This document shows positions 33,031-41,855 of a stretch of 64,000 bases of DNA, piece by piece. Every line of letters starts with the position of its first letter. Within the stretch, counting starts at the first letter, position 1. Both the position numbers and the translations under genes were made by a program. The DNA comes from Pseudomonadota bacterium. GTDB lineage: Bacteria > Pseudomonadota > Alphaproteobacteria > Rhizobiales > Rhizobiaceae. Location: positions 1-64,000 of the forward strand of contig JAEXYH010000036.1 in assembly GCA_023451735.1 (NCBI GenBank). Reading direction: 5' to 3'. Under the pieces are notes generated by a model. It did not search any database. It was not told the DNA's origin and worked only from the letters and a program-made list of their open reading frames with translations.

Positions 33031-34677
33031 TCACGCGAGCGCGGGCACTGCCTCGATCAGCGTGCGGGTGTAGCCATGACGTGGCGTGGAAAACACCTGC
33101 CCCACATCGCCGCTTTCGACGATCCGCCCGTCCTTCATCACCACCACCCGGTCGGTCAGGTGATGCACGACGCCGAGGTCATGGGAGATGAACAGGAGCG
33201 AGGTGCCGGATGCCGCCTGCAATTCCGCCAGCAGATCGAGAACCTGTGCCTGCACGGAAACGTCGAGCGCGCTGACCGGTTCGTCGGCGACCAGCAGCCG
33301 GGGCCTTGGCGCAAAGGCGCGGGCAATCGCCACACGCTGGCGCTGACCGCCCGAAAGCTCGCGTGGATATCGGGGGAGAAAATCGCCACCCAGCCGCACC
33401 GCTTCGAGTACTTCCAGCACCCGGTCCAGACGCTCGGCGCCATGAAGCCCGGTTACATCGAGGCTTTCGCCGACGATCTTTTCCACCGTGTAGCGCGGAT
33501 CGAAGGAACTGAAGGCGTCCTGTGCGATCAGCTGCATGATGCTGCGGCGCGGTCGGCGAGTATTCTCCGCGACATTGCTCCACAGTTGGCCATCGATGAA
33601 AACGGCACCCTCTTCCGGTTCGACAAGCCCCAGAACCATCTTGGCGACGGTCGTCTTGCCCGAACCGGATTCGCCGACAATGCCGAGCGCCTCACCGGCC
33701 GACAGGTCGAAGGAAACGTCGTTGACGACGGGCGCGCTTTCGGGCCCGCCGTAATGTTTCACCAGATTGCGCACTGAAAGGACGTGATTGCCGGCATGCA
33801 CGGTCTTGGGCGGCAGGGCCACGCGCGTCGCCACGGCTCTCGCCTCGCCGCCGGCGGAGGGTGTCGCCGATGTGGATAGCCGGAAACCTTTGGAACCGGC
33901 CGAAGGCACTGCATCGAGAAGCTGGCGTGTATAGGGATGGCGCGGATTGCGCAAAATCTCCTGTGTCGGCCCTTCCTCGACGATCCGGCCTTCATTCATG
34001 ACGAGGACCCGGTCGGCAAGGCGGGAGACGACGGCCAGATCATGGCTGATCAACAGCAGCGTGTGTCCGGCCTTGCGGCGCTCAGCCAGAAGATCGAGGA
34101 TCTGCTTCTGCACGGTCGCATCCAGCGCCGTTGTCGGCTCGTCGGCGATCAGCAGCGAGGGATTACGGACGATGGCCGTCGCGATCAGCGCCCGTTGGCG
34201 CAGGCCACCGGAAAGCTGGTGCGGATATTGTTTCAAACGCCGGTCGGGGTCGAGAATGCCGACCGATTGCAGAAGGCGGTGGCTGTCGAGGCCCCGTTGC
34301 CGGCGGGAAAACAGCCCTCGCCGCCCTGCGGCATCCGAAAGCTGCTGGGCGATGCGGCGCAAGGGATCGAGTGAGACCAGCGCATCCTGCAGCACGAACC
34401 CGATCTCCTGCCCCCGCAAGCGGCGCCAGTCGGCCTCGCGAAAGGATCGAACATCCGTGCCTGCGATCTCGAACGTGTCGGCGCTGACACTGGCCGTATT
34501 GCCGGACAGCCCGATGAGCGACCGCGCCGTCACCGATTTCCCCGAGCCGGATTCACCCACCAGAGCCACCGTCTCGCCGCGATGAATGGTCAGGTCGAGG
34601 CCGTGCACGACGGTGTTTTCCGCGCCGCCACGCGGAAAACCGATCTTCAGATCGCGAACCTTGATCAGCGCGGTCAT
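33031..34677 (-). CDS. Dipeptide/opine-type ABC transporter ATPase with two fused domains
   Basis: A 548-residue protein joining DppD-like and DppF-like ATPases. Domain 1 has Walker A GESGSGKSV, signature LSGGLRQRA and Walker B ADEPTTALD; domain 2 has GESGSGKTT, LSGGQRQRV and ADEPVSALD. Both halves carry the oligopeptide-type C-terminal regions (PRHPYTRQLLDAVP and PRHGYTRTLIEAVP). It energises the two permeases encoded upstream. The start at 34677 overlaps the permease stop by four bases (ATGA). Fused ATPases of this GsiA type often serve glutathione, peptide or opine uptake; in this context a sulfur-containing peptide-like compound is plausible. Confidence 0.92.
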   Translation of the reverse strand: MTALIKVRDLKIGFPRGGAENTVVHGLDLTIHRGETVALVGESGSGKSVTARSLIGLSGNTASVSADTFEIAGTDVRSFREADWRRLRGQEIGFVLQDALVSLDPLRRIAQQLSDAAGRRGLFSRRQRGLDSHRLLQSVGILDPDRRLKQYPHQLSGGLRQRALIATAIVRNPSLLIADEPTTALDATVQKQILDLLAERRKAGHTLLLISHDLAVVSRLADRVLVMNEGRIVEEGPTQEILRNPRHPYTRQLLDAVPSAGSKGFRLSTSATPSAGGEARAVATRVALPPKTVHAGNHVLSVRNLVKHYGGPESAPVVNDVSFDLSAGEALGIVGESGSGKTTVAKMVLGLVEPEEGAVFIDGQLWSNVAENTRRPRRSIMQLIAQDAFSSFDPRYTVEKIVGESLDVTGLHGAERLDRVLEVLEAVRLGGDFLPRYPRELSGGQRQRVAIARAFAPRPRLLVADEPVSALDVSVQAQVLDLLAELQAASGTSLLFISHDLGVVHHLTDRVVVMKDGRIVESGDVGQVFSTPRHGYTRTLIEAVPALA

Positions 34678-35546
34678 GCCTGTCTCCTGCCCTCGAATGC
34701 CAACTGCCAGCGTTTGCCGAGAATGCTGATGGCGATGACCGTGAGCGTGATCGCGACACCCGGCCAGACGCCGATCCACCAGGCGACGCGCAGATAGTTG
34801 CGCGCCTCGGCCAGCATTGCGCCCCATTCGGGCGTTGGCGGCTGCGGCCCCATGCCGAGAAAGCTCAAGCCGGCCGCCTGGATGATGGTGGAGCCGAGAC
34901 CGATCGTTGCGAGGATCGGCACCTGGGCGATCGCATGCGGAAGAATGTGCCGGCTGATCATCGTATTGCGCTTGAGGCCAAATGTTTTCGCCTGCTCGAC
35001 ATAACCGCTCTTGGCAATGACGAAGGTCTGCGCCCGCACGACGCGGGCAAAACGCGGCACCGAAGCGACGCCCAGCGCGAAGATGAGATTGACCGTTCCC
35101 GGCCCGGTAAACGAGATCAGCACCAGCGCCAGAAGCAGGTCCGGGAAGGAAGAGACCACATCGAGGAAACGCGAGATCACCTCATCGATCACGCCGCGGG
35201 CAAGCCCCGCCACCAGCCCGAGAAAGGAACCGGCCAGCGCCGCGATGGCAATCGCGCTGACACCGATCAGGATCGAATAACGCGCGCCATAAACGACGCG
35301 GGAAAACACATCGCGGCCGAGATGATCAGTGCCGAACCAGTGTTCTGCCGATGGCGGCAGTTGCGACTTGATCGGGTCCGCCAGCAGCGGATTGTCGGTG
35401 GTAACGAGCTGAGGCCAGAAGGTTGCCGCCGCCACGAAAAGCAGGAAGAGCGACGAGAGCACAAAGCCGGGCCGCGAAATCAGCGCGGCGAAGGCCCTAC
35501 GGGACAGGCCCGCCCCGACAGCAGATTGGTCGAGCGAGATGCTCAT
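34674..35546 (-). CDS. DppC-type ABC transporter permease
   Basis: A 290-residue permease with an N-terminal OppC_N segment (PGFVLSSLFLLFVAAATFWP), the LGTDHLGRDVFSRVVYG-like motif (FGTDHLGRDVFSRVVYGAR) and a final domain with six helices including VEQAKTFGLKRNTMISRHILP. It is the partner of the DppB-type permease whose gene overlaps its start by four bases. All three membrane and ATPase genes overlap, so they are translated as one unit. Confidence 0.92.
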   Translation of the reverse strand: MSISLDQSAVGAGLSRRAFAALISRPGFVLSSLFLLFVAAATFWPQLVTTDNPLLADPIKSQLPPSAEHWFGTDHLGRDVFSRVVYGARYSILIGVSAIAIAALAGSFLGLVAGLARGVIDEVISRFLDVVSSFPDLLLALVLISFTGPGTVNLIFALGVASVPRFARVVRAQTFVIAKSGYVEQAKTFGLKRNTMISRHILPHAIAQVPILATIGLGSTIIQAAGLSFLGMGPQPPTPEWGAMLAEARNYLRVAWWIGVWPGVAITLTVIAISILGKRWQLAFEGRRQA

Positions 35547-36568
35547 GCCTTCACCCTCCCGCCTTCGTTGCGCAGGCGCGGATCGAGCAGGAGATAGAGG
35601 ATATCCACCAGCGTACTCATCACCACATAGATCAGCGCGGAAAGAATGGCGACGGCGAGCACGACCGGCATGTCATGCGCGAGAACAGCATCGACGGTGA
35701 TGCGTCCGAGACCCGGCCGCCCGAACACCGCTTCGGTGATGACGGCGCCGGAGAGTAGATTGCCGACCAGCCAGCCGGCCAGCGTCACCGCCGGCAGTGC
35801 TGCGTGGCGCAGGCCGTGGCGCAGGCGCAGCACGAAATCGCTCGCGCCCCAGCTGCGCACCGTCAGCGCGAAGGGTTCTTCCAGCGCCCGCTCCAGCCCT
35901 TCCCGCAGCACCTGGCCGAGCACGGCGCCAAGCGACAGGCCCAGCGACAGGGCCGGAAGCACGAGTGCCGAAAGGTTTCGATCGCCGGAGACGGGAAAGA
36001 TTTTCAGCGTAAAGGAGAAGACATAGAGAAGCAGGATGCCGAGCCAGAAGGTCGGGGTCGAGATCAGCGTCAGTTCGAGACCGCCGGCAATGCTGCGCGG
36101 AATGCGCTTGCCGGCCGTCAGCACCGCGCTGGCGACGGCAAAAACGATGGCAACACCGAGCGCCGCCGCCGTCAGTTTCAGTGTCGGCAGGATCTGCGAC
36201 GCCACGAGGCCGGAAATTTCCGTCTGGAGAATATAGGACCGCCCGAAATCACCATGCGCGAGCCGTGACAGATAAGCGAGATACTGCTCGAACATGGATT
36301 GATCGAGCCCCCACTCGGCCCGGATCGCCGCCTCCACTTCCGGCGTGCGGATCTGCTCGCCGATCAGCATGCTGACGATATCGCCGGGCGCAAGCTGGAT
36401 GCTGATAAAGCTCAGCGTTACCGCCGCCCAGAGCACGAGGATGCCGGAACCGATGCGCCCGAGGACCTGCAGCGGCAGGCCGCCCCGTGCGAAAAGGTGT
36501 CTGCGTCGGTAGCCGGCCACGGGGGCGTGGCCAAGGGTCGTCACATTGTCAGCAGTCATGCCGTCCAC
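35543..36568 (-). CDS. DppB-type ABC transporter permease
   Basis: A 341-residue permease with the DppB pattern: an extended N-terminus, VTLSFISIQLAPGDIVSMLIG, EWGLDQSMFEQYLAYLSRLAHGDFGRSY and the C-terminal GRPGLGRITVDAVLAHDMPV block followed by VDILYLLLDPRLR. Two close start codons exist (36568 and 36559). It overlaps the DppC-type gene by four bases and follows the first of two binding-protein genes by 36 bases. Confidence 0.92.
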   Translation of the reverse strand: MDGMTADNVTTLGHAPVAGYRRRHLFARGGLPLQVLGRIGSGILVLWAAVTLSFISIQLAPGDIVSMLIGEQIRTPEVEAAIRAEWGLDQSMFEQYLAYLSRLAHGDFGRSYILQTEISGLVASQILPTLKLTAAALGVAIVFAVASAVLTAGKRIPRSIAGGLELTLISTPTFWLGILLLYVFSFTLKIFPVSGDRNLSALVLPALSLGLSLGAVLGQVLREGLERALEEPFALTVRSWGASDFVLRLRHGLRHAALPAVTLAGWLVGNLLSGAVITEAVFGRPGLGRITVDAVLAHDMPVVLAVAILSALIYVVMSTLVDILYLLLDPRLRNEGGRVKA

Positions 36569-36604
36569 TCCTGCACTGTTTCCCGAGGTCTGGCCGCTCG
36601 CGAC

Positions 36605-38227
36605 CTATTCGCTCTTCCAGATGTCGTAGGCGCTTTCCGGCAGCTGCTTGAACTGCCGGAAGCTGATGCCCTTCACATGGCTCGCGGCGGCCACCTGATC
36701 TTCCGGCTCGTAGAGCGGGATGGCATAGGCCTCATCCACAATCGCGAAACGCTGCAGCCTGGCGTAGATCTCGAAGCGCTTCTTCTGATCGAGCGTCGAG
36801 GCGGCCTCGTTCAACCATTCGGCCAGTTCCGGCGCGGAGGCGCGGGCGTAGTTGATCGTGCCGCCCTTATCGAGCGGCAGGTAATGGTATTCGATATCGA
36901 TCGCATCCGTCGGCGTGTTGGAATTGGCGATCGAGCCGAACTCGCCGGTCTTGCGGCGCTCGGTATAGGTGCCGGCATCGACATAATTGATGGCGAGATC
37001 GATGCCCGCCACCTGCCGCGCCTGCGCCTGCAGGGCTTGCAGCAGCACATCGCGCTGGTCACGCACCGTCGCCTGCGCCTGCACGACCTCGATGGTCAGG
37101 CGCCTGCCGTCCTTGACGCGAAATCCTTCGGCATCCTTGTCATTCCAGCCCGCTTCGTCGAGCAGGCCATTGGCGATCTCGGCATCGGCGCCATAGGTAT
37201 TTTCGATGCTTTTATCGTAGAATTGAGGGTCGATCGGCGAGGTAATGCCCCAGGCGCGTGTGCGCTCGCCGCGATAGACGGCCTGCAGCACCTTGTCGAT
37301 ATCGAGCGAGGCGAGCAGCGCCTTGCGCACCTTCACATCCTGTGTCGGTCCCCAGGTGACGTTGAGGAAGAGCGAATAGGGCGTGCCGGTATTGAGCGCC
37401 GTCTGATAGGTAAAATCCGGATTGTCCTTGAAGAGCGCGGCGTCATTGCCGGAAATACCTTCGATCACATCGAGCTGGCCCGATGTCAGCGCGCCCGTTC
37501 GCACGGAGGATTCCGGCAGGAACCGATAGGTGACCTGATCGAGATAGGCCGGCCCCTGATGGGCGGCTGTCGATGGCGCCCAAGCATAAGCCGGGTTCTT
37601 CTCGAACTGGATTTCCTGTCCCTTGACGTAACGCTTGAGGATGAACGGCCCGGTGCCGGCAATCTCCGGCCCGCCGGACTTGATCTGCGACGAGGCGAAT
37701 GCCGAAGGCGACAGGATTTCGAGACCCGCGACATAGTCGAGAAAAGGCGCGTAGATGGCCTTCAACGTGAAAGACACCGTATGGTCATCGACGGCCTTAA
37801 GCTCGGCAATACGTGATACCGGGCCGGCGCTGACACTGGTCGAATAGCCGGGATCCTTCAGCTTTTCGAAATTCGCGACCACCGCCTTCGCATCGAATTT
37901 CTGGCCATCCGTGAAAGTCACGTCTTCGCGCAGACTGAACGTATAAGTCTTGCCGTCCTTTGAGATCTCGTAGCCTTTGGCAAGCCAAGACACATAACCG
38001 CCATCGGCGGTGCGCGCCAAAAGCGATTCATAGGCGTTGCGCAGCAGGAGCTTGGTCTTGTCCTGACCGTTGAGCTGCGGGTTGAGGGTTGCGGGATCGG
38101 TTTCCACGCCCCAAGTCAGCGAACCGCCGCTGACCGGCTTGGTATCTTCAGCCCCGGAGATGGCCGGAAGCAGCGAGAGAGCGAGAGCCGTGGTTCCGGC
38201 GAGAATGAATTGCCTGCGGTCGAACAT
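36605..38227 (-). CDS. ABC transporter substrate-binding protein, family 5 (copy 2 of a tandem pair)
   Basis: A 540-residue periplasmic binding protein of the peptide/nickel/opine family (SBP_bac_5). It has a signal peptide (RRQFILAGTTALALSLLPAI, cut near SGA, Tat-like with two arginines) and the typical blocks GGSLTWGVETDPATLNPQLN, DVTFTDGQKFDAKAVVANFE and the end LPLYEPEDQVAA. It is about two-thirds identical by eye to the protein encoded immediately upstream at 38265. The start ATG 38227 has GGAG upstream. Tandem binding proteins feeding one permease pair usually broaden the substrate range. Confidence 0.9.
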   Translation of the reverse strand: MFDRRQFILAGTTALALSLLPAISGAEDTKPVSGGSLTWGVETDPATLNPQLNGQDKTKLLLRNAYESLLARTADGGYVSWLAKGYEISKDGKTYTFSLREDVTFTDGQKFDAKAVVANFEKLKDPGYSTSVSAGPVSRIAELKAVDDHTVSFTLKAIYAPFLDYVAGLEILSPSAFASSQIKSGGPEIAGTGPFILKRYVKGQEIQFEKNPAYAWAPSTAAHQGPAYLDQVTYRFLPESSVRTGALTSGQLDVIEGISGNDAALFKDNPDFTYQTALNTGTPYSLFLNVTWGPTQDVKVRKALLASLDIDKVLQAVYRGERTRAWGITSPIDPQFYDKSIENTYGADAEIANGLLDEAGWNDKDAEGFRVKDGRRLTIEVVQAQATVRDQRDVLLQALQAQARQVAGIDLAINYVDAGTYTERRKTGEFGSIANSNTPTDAIDIEYHYLPLDKGGTINYARASAPELAEWLNEAASTLDQKKRFEIYARLQRFAIVDEAYAIPLYEPEDQVAAASHVKGISFRQFKQLPESAYDIWKSE

Positions 38228-38264
38228 GCGTAAACTCCGTGAAAGATGGCAAACCACAGACGGG

Positions 38265-39902
38265 TCAGGCGTTTTGCTGAAGCCAGATGTCGTAGGCGTT
38301 TTCGGGAAGGCGTTTGAACTTGCGGAAACCGACACCCTTGACCTCGATGCTCGCGGCGATCTGGTCATCGGGCACGTAGAGCGGCAGGCCGAGCGCCTGC
38401 TCCACGATCGCGTAGTGCTGCAGTCTGGCGTAGATTTCGAAGCGCTTCTTCTGGTCGAGCGTCGTTGCGGCCTGGTCGAGCCAGGCAGACACTTCCGCCG
38501 CCTCGGTGCGGCTGTAGTTGATCGACCCGCCCTTGTCGCGCGGCAGGTAGTGGAAATAGATCGTGACGCCGTTTTCCTGCGTTGTCGTCGAGTTGGGGAT
38601 GATGCCGTATTGCCCGTCCTTCTGGCGGGTGGTGTAGGTTCCCGCATCGACATATTGTAGGGCGATATCGATGCCGGCGTGCTGGCGCGCCTGCGCCTGC
38701 ACGGCCTGCAGAAGGATGTCGCGCTGGTCGCGCACCGTCGCCTGCGATTGCACGACCTCGATCGTCAGCCGCTTGCCGTCCTTGACGCGAAAACCCTCGC
38801 TGTCGCGTTCGTCCCAGCCGGCCTCGTCCAGCAGGCGGTTGGCAAGTTTCGGATCGAACCCGTAGGCGCCTTCGATGCTCTTGTCGTAAAAATCGGTATC
38901 GGCGGGGGTGAGCACACCCCATGCCCTTTGCCGCTCGCCGCGATAGACCGATTGCAGCACCTGATCGACATCGACCGAGGCCTGGAACGCCTTGCGGATC
39001 GTCAGGTTCGCCGTCAGGCCGTGTTGGATGTTGAGATAGAGCGTATAGGGCGTGCCGGTGTTGATCGCCGTCTGATAAGAAAACTCCGGATCATCGCGGA
39101 AAAGACCGGCGTCGTTGCCAGGAATGCCCTCGATCACCTGCACCTGACCGGACGACAGCGCGCCGCTGCGCACCGCCGATTCCGGCAGGAAACGATAGAT
39201 CACTTCGTCCAGATAGGCCGGTCCCTGATGTCCCGCATTTTCCGGCGCCCAGTCATAGTTCGGGTTCCTGACGAAGCGGATTTCCTGCCCTTTCACGTAT
39301 CGGTCGATAATGAACGGGCCGGTACCGGCGATTTCCGGCCCGCCGGATTTCAACTGCGCCGAGGCGAAGGATTTCGGCGAGAGAATCTCGATGCTGGAAG
39401 CACCGTCGAGGAAAGGCGCATAAACACGCTTGAGCCTGACGACGACCGTATGGTCACCGAGTGCCACGGCCTCCTTCACATGCGTCAGAAGACCGGAACT
39501 GTTGCCGGTCGAATACGTCGGATCCTTCACCCGCGTCAGGTTGAATGCCACCGCTGCGGCATCGAATTTTTCGCCGTCGCTGAAGGTCACGTTGTCGCGA
39601 AGGACGAACGTGTATTCCAAGCCGTCATCGGAGATGGAATAGCTCCTGGCCAGCCACGGCACGAACCCGCCTTCCGGCGTGCGGGCCAGAAGCGCCTCAT
39701 ATGCGTTGCGCAGGATGAGCTTGGCTTTCGCCTGACCGTTCAGATGCGGGTTGAGGGTACTCGGCTCCGTTTCCACGGCCCAGGTTAGCGAACCGCCGCT
39801 GATGGGCGCCTCCCCTGCGCTTGCGGCGCCGATGGCGATGCCGGTCGTTGCCAGAAGCGCCGTGGCGCCGGTTGCGAGAATGAAGTGACGTCTGGTTACC
39901 AT
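38265..39902 (-). CDS. ABC transporter substrate-binding protein, family 5 (copy 1 of a tandem pair)
   Basis: A 545-residue periplasmic binding protein closely related to the next gene. A twin-arginine signal peptide (TRRHFILATGATALLATTGI) precedes the mature part GGSLTWAVETEPSTLNPHLN. The two copies share EIAGTGPFI, YVKGQEI, GHQGPAYLD, FLPES and GERQRAWG/GERTRAWG and most of the central region, so they arose by tandem duplication. The start ATG 39902 is fixed by the signal peptide. The gene lies 29 bases after the MsnO8-type monooxygenase, linking uptake and oxidation. Confidence 0.9.
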   Translation of the reverse strand: MVTRRHFILATGATALLATTGIAIGAASAGEAPISGGSLTWAVETEPSTLNPHLNGQAKAKLILRNAYEALLARTPEGGFVPWLARSYSISDDGLEYTFVLRDNVTFSDGEKFDAAAVAFNLTRVKDPTYSTGNSSGLLTHVKEAVALGDHTVVVRLKRVYAPFLDGASSIEILSPKSFASAQLKSGGPEIAGTGPFIIDRYVKGQEIRFVRNPNYDWAPENAGHQGPAYLDEVIYRFLPESAVRSGALSSGQVQVIEGIPGNDAGLFRDDPEFSYQTAINTGTPYTLYLNIQHGLTANLTIRKAFQASVDVDQVLQSVYRGERQRAWGVLTPADTDFYDKSIEGAYGFDPKLANRLLDEAGWDERDSEGFRVKDGKRLTIEVVQSQATVRDQRDILLQAVQAQARQHAGIDIALQYVDAGTYTTRQKDGQYGIIPNSTTTQENGVTIYFHYLPRDKGGSINYSRTEAAEVSAWLDQAATTLDQKKRFEIYARLQHYAIVEQALGLPLYVPDDQIAASIEVKGVGFRKFKRLPENAYDIWLQQNA

Positions 39903-39931
39903 GCCCAATCCCCTGAACCTGTGTCGTGAAA

Positions 39932-40936
39932 TCACGCGGCGAGCGCGCTTTTGGCCGTGGCCAAATAGTCGATTGCCCTGAGGCGATGCGCGCCGTCTGC
40001 GACCGGGCAATCGACGATGAACTCGTCGACGCCATGGAGGCGGTGAAGCCTCTGCAGTTCAGCCTGAACGGTGGTCGCGGAGCCGCGAATGATCAGCGGC
40101 GAACGTTCCTCGATGCGATAGCTCGAAGCACCCGCCTGTCGCACATATTCCAGCGCCTGCTGCTCGCTGCCGACATTGACGCCCTGTCCGCCTTCGATCT
40201 CGACGCGAAATCGGCGCCCTTCGACATCAAGCGCCTGCGCCGCCTGATCGGTTTCGGCAACCACCACGGCGACTGCGAGAACAGCATAGGTTCCGCCGGC
40301 GGTCTGGTAGGCGGCAAGCGTTTCCGACACGGCCTCTTCATTGCCGTTGATGTGACCGGCATGAACGAAACTCCAGCCGAGCCCGGCGGCGAGCCTTGCA
40401 CTTTCAGGGCTAGCGCCGAGGAGAAAGCGGTTTGGTGCTGTGGGCGGAGACGGATAGGCGGCAAGCCTGTCTTCCGGCGCCGACGCCACATCGACGTCGC
40501 CGCGAATGAAGCGGTCGAGATCGGCGAGTTGCACATCGAATGACGGCTTGCGGGATGGATCATAGGCGCCCTGAAGCGCGCGGGTCGAAATCGGCAGGCC
40601 GCCCGGCGCCTTGCCAATGCCGAGATCGACACGACCGGGCGCGAGAGAGGCGAGAAGATTGAAATTTTCGGCGACCTTGTAGGCACTGTAATGCTGCAGC
40701 ATGACGCCGCCGGAACCGATGCTGATCCGTTTCGTCTGCGCCAAAAGATAGCTGATCAGCACTTCCGGTGATGAGCTTGCAAGCTTTGAGGAGTTATGGT
40801 GCTCGGCCACCCAGAAACGCTTGAACCCGTGTGCCTCGGCCTTTTGAGCCAGAGCGACGGTTCGCCGAAGTGCAGCTGCAGGGCCTTCATTTTCGTGAAT
40901 CGGGCTCTTATCGAGAAAGCTCAAATCAAAGGTCAT
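39932..40936 (-). CDS. MsnO8-type luciferase-like monooxygenase (YtmO-like)
   Basis: A 334-residue LLM protein of the compact MsnO8 group: FDLSFLDKSPI at the start, AHGFKRFWVAEHHNSSKLASSSPEVLI, RISIGSGGVMLQHYSAYKVAENFNLLASLAPGRVDLGIGKAPGG and a long C-terminal region. The AEHHN histidines and GKAPGG loop are conserved landmarks. B. subtilis YtmO, from the operon for S-modified cysteine use, belongs to this group and has the same length. It is the first gene of the minus-strand operon and faces a divergent operon of a GNAT and three more LLM genes. A CTAT-N7-ATAG dyad lies 42-56 bases upstream of the start. Confidence 0.88.
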   Translation of the reverse strand: MTFDLSFLDKSPIHENEGPAAALRRTVALAQKAEAHGFKRFWVAEHHNSSKLASSSPEVLISYLLAQTKRISIGSGGVMLQHYSAYKVAENFNLLASLAPGRVDLGIGKAPGGLPISTRALQGAYDPSRKPSFDVQLADLDRFIRGDVDVASAPEDRLAAYPSPPTAPNRFLLGASPESARLAAGLGWSFVHAGHINGNEEAVSETLAAYQTAGGTYAVLAVAVVVAETDQAAQALDVEGRRFRVEIEGGQGVNVGSEQQALEYVRQAGASSYRIEERSPLIIRGSATTVQAELQRLHRLHGVDEFIVDCPVADGAHRLRAIDYLATAKSALAA

Positions 40937-41171
40937 CTATATTCCTTTTGAAGGCAGATCGGTCGAATTGATAAAAGCTATATTTTTTATAGACTACTAA
41001 TCGAGCAATGATGTTTCCTTATTCAGCTGCACAATAAAACATCGTGCCGCGCCAAACCTCATCCCCTTGCTTCATGCTCATGTGCGCGGCTGGGGCGGGT
41101 CCGGGTTTCTGATAGAGAGGCTTTGGTAAAACCGTCTGGACAGCTGGCTATCGCCTTTTGCGAGGAACGCC
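40937..41171. other. Divergent promoter region between two monooxygenase operons
   Basis: The 235-base gap holds promoters for both operons. The left half is AT-rich with the dyad at 40978-40992; no gene is visible in it. Confidence 0.5.
40978..40992 (-). promoter_or_regulatory. Dyad CTAT-N7-ATAG upstream of the MsnO8-type gene
   Basis: CTATATTTTTTATAG forms a perfect CTAT/ATAG dyad around seven bases, followed by ACTA. The same spacing occurs before ssuA at 50475-50489, where ATAGACTA is also shared. Confidence 0.45.
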
Positions 41172-41801
41172 ATGCCCGATGTCATTATCCGGTCTACCCT
41201 TCATGATCCTTCGACCCGGCCGCTCATTGAGGGGCTGATTAGCGAATATGACGGCCGTTATGGCGCAGAAAGCCGGCCCGGCGGCGCACGCACGGAGCTC
41301 TTCCGTTATCCGGACGGCATCAACACCCCGCCGCTCGGCGATTTCCTTCTCCTCCAGCGCAACGGACAGACCATCGCCGGCGGCGCCTTCATGAGCCATG
41401 ACGACGAGACCGCCGAGATCAAGCGGATCTGGACCGATCCCTCCCTGCGGCGACAGGGGCTCGCCCGGTGCATCATGACTGCACTTGAAGAGAGTGCCGT
41501 CAGCCTGGGTTACACGCGGGCCTATCTTTCAACTGGTTTTCGCCAGCCCGAAGCCGTCGGCCTGTACCTCAGCCTCGGATATCGCCCGCTCTTCGAGATC
41601 GACGCGGATCCATGCTTCTACCGGTCGCTTCCCTTCGAGAAACACATCGGTGCCAAGGCCAGCCAGCAGCCGGTAACGCCCGTTTACCCGCCTGCATCCT
41701 CATTCGAGGCGGCGACGGAGCGCGTCAAGGCGCTGAAAGTCACGCAGGAGGAAAAAATCCTCGAGCGCCTCGCCCGCCACCTCGCGCTTTCGGCGGCATG
41801 A
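41172..41801 (+). CDS. GNAT family N-acetyltransferase (paralogue of the gene at 62922)
   Basis: A 209-residue protein. Its core LIEGLISEYDGRYGAE, NTPPLGDFLLLQRNGQTIAGGAFMSHDDETAEIKRIW, the acetyl-CoA pyrophosphate loop LRRQGLARCIM and STGFRQPEAVGLYLSLGYRPLFE show a complete GNAT fold (about residues 10-155), with a C-terminal helical extension that continues beyond the usual end. It is clearly paralogous to the shorter GNAT at 62922. ATG 41172 is preceded by AGGAA. Being first in an operon with three flavin monooxygenases, it may acetylate an S-modified amino acid before oxidation, as SnaA does in B. subtilis; this is inference. Confidence 0.87.
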   Translation: MPDVIIRSTLHDPSTRPLIEGLISEYDGRYGAESRPGGARTELFRYPDGINTPPLGDFLLLQRNGQTIAGGAFMSHDDETAEIKRIWTDPSLRRQGLARCIMTALEESAVSLGYTRAYLSTGFRQPEAVGLYLSLGYRPLFEIDADPCFYRSLPFEKHIGAKASQQPVTPVYPPASSFEAATERVKALKVTQEEKILERLARHLALSAA

Positions 41802-41855
41802 TCATTTCGCTTTCAAACGCATCATCCCCTGCCCTCCTTTCATTTGCGAGTTGCC

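Noticed and set aside
36299..37816. A 505-residue plus-strand open frame
   Set aside because: It is the mirror of the binding-protein gene on the minus strand, with no domain and with composition typical of antisense frames in GC-rich DNA.
36605..38653. A single 682-residue protein for the binding-protein gene at 36605
   Set aside because: The extra N-terminal 140 residues are arginine- and serine-rich and overlap the upstream gene. The signal peptide and ribosome binding site fix the start at 38227.
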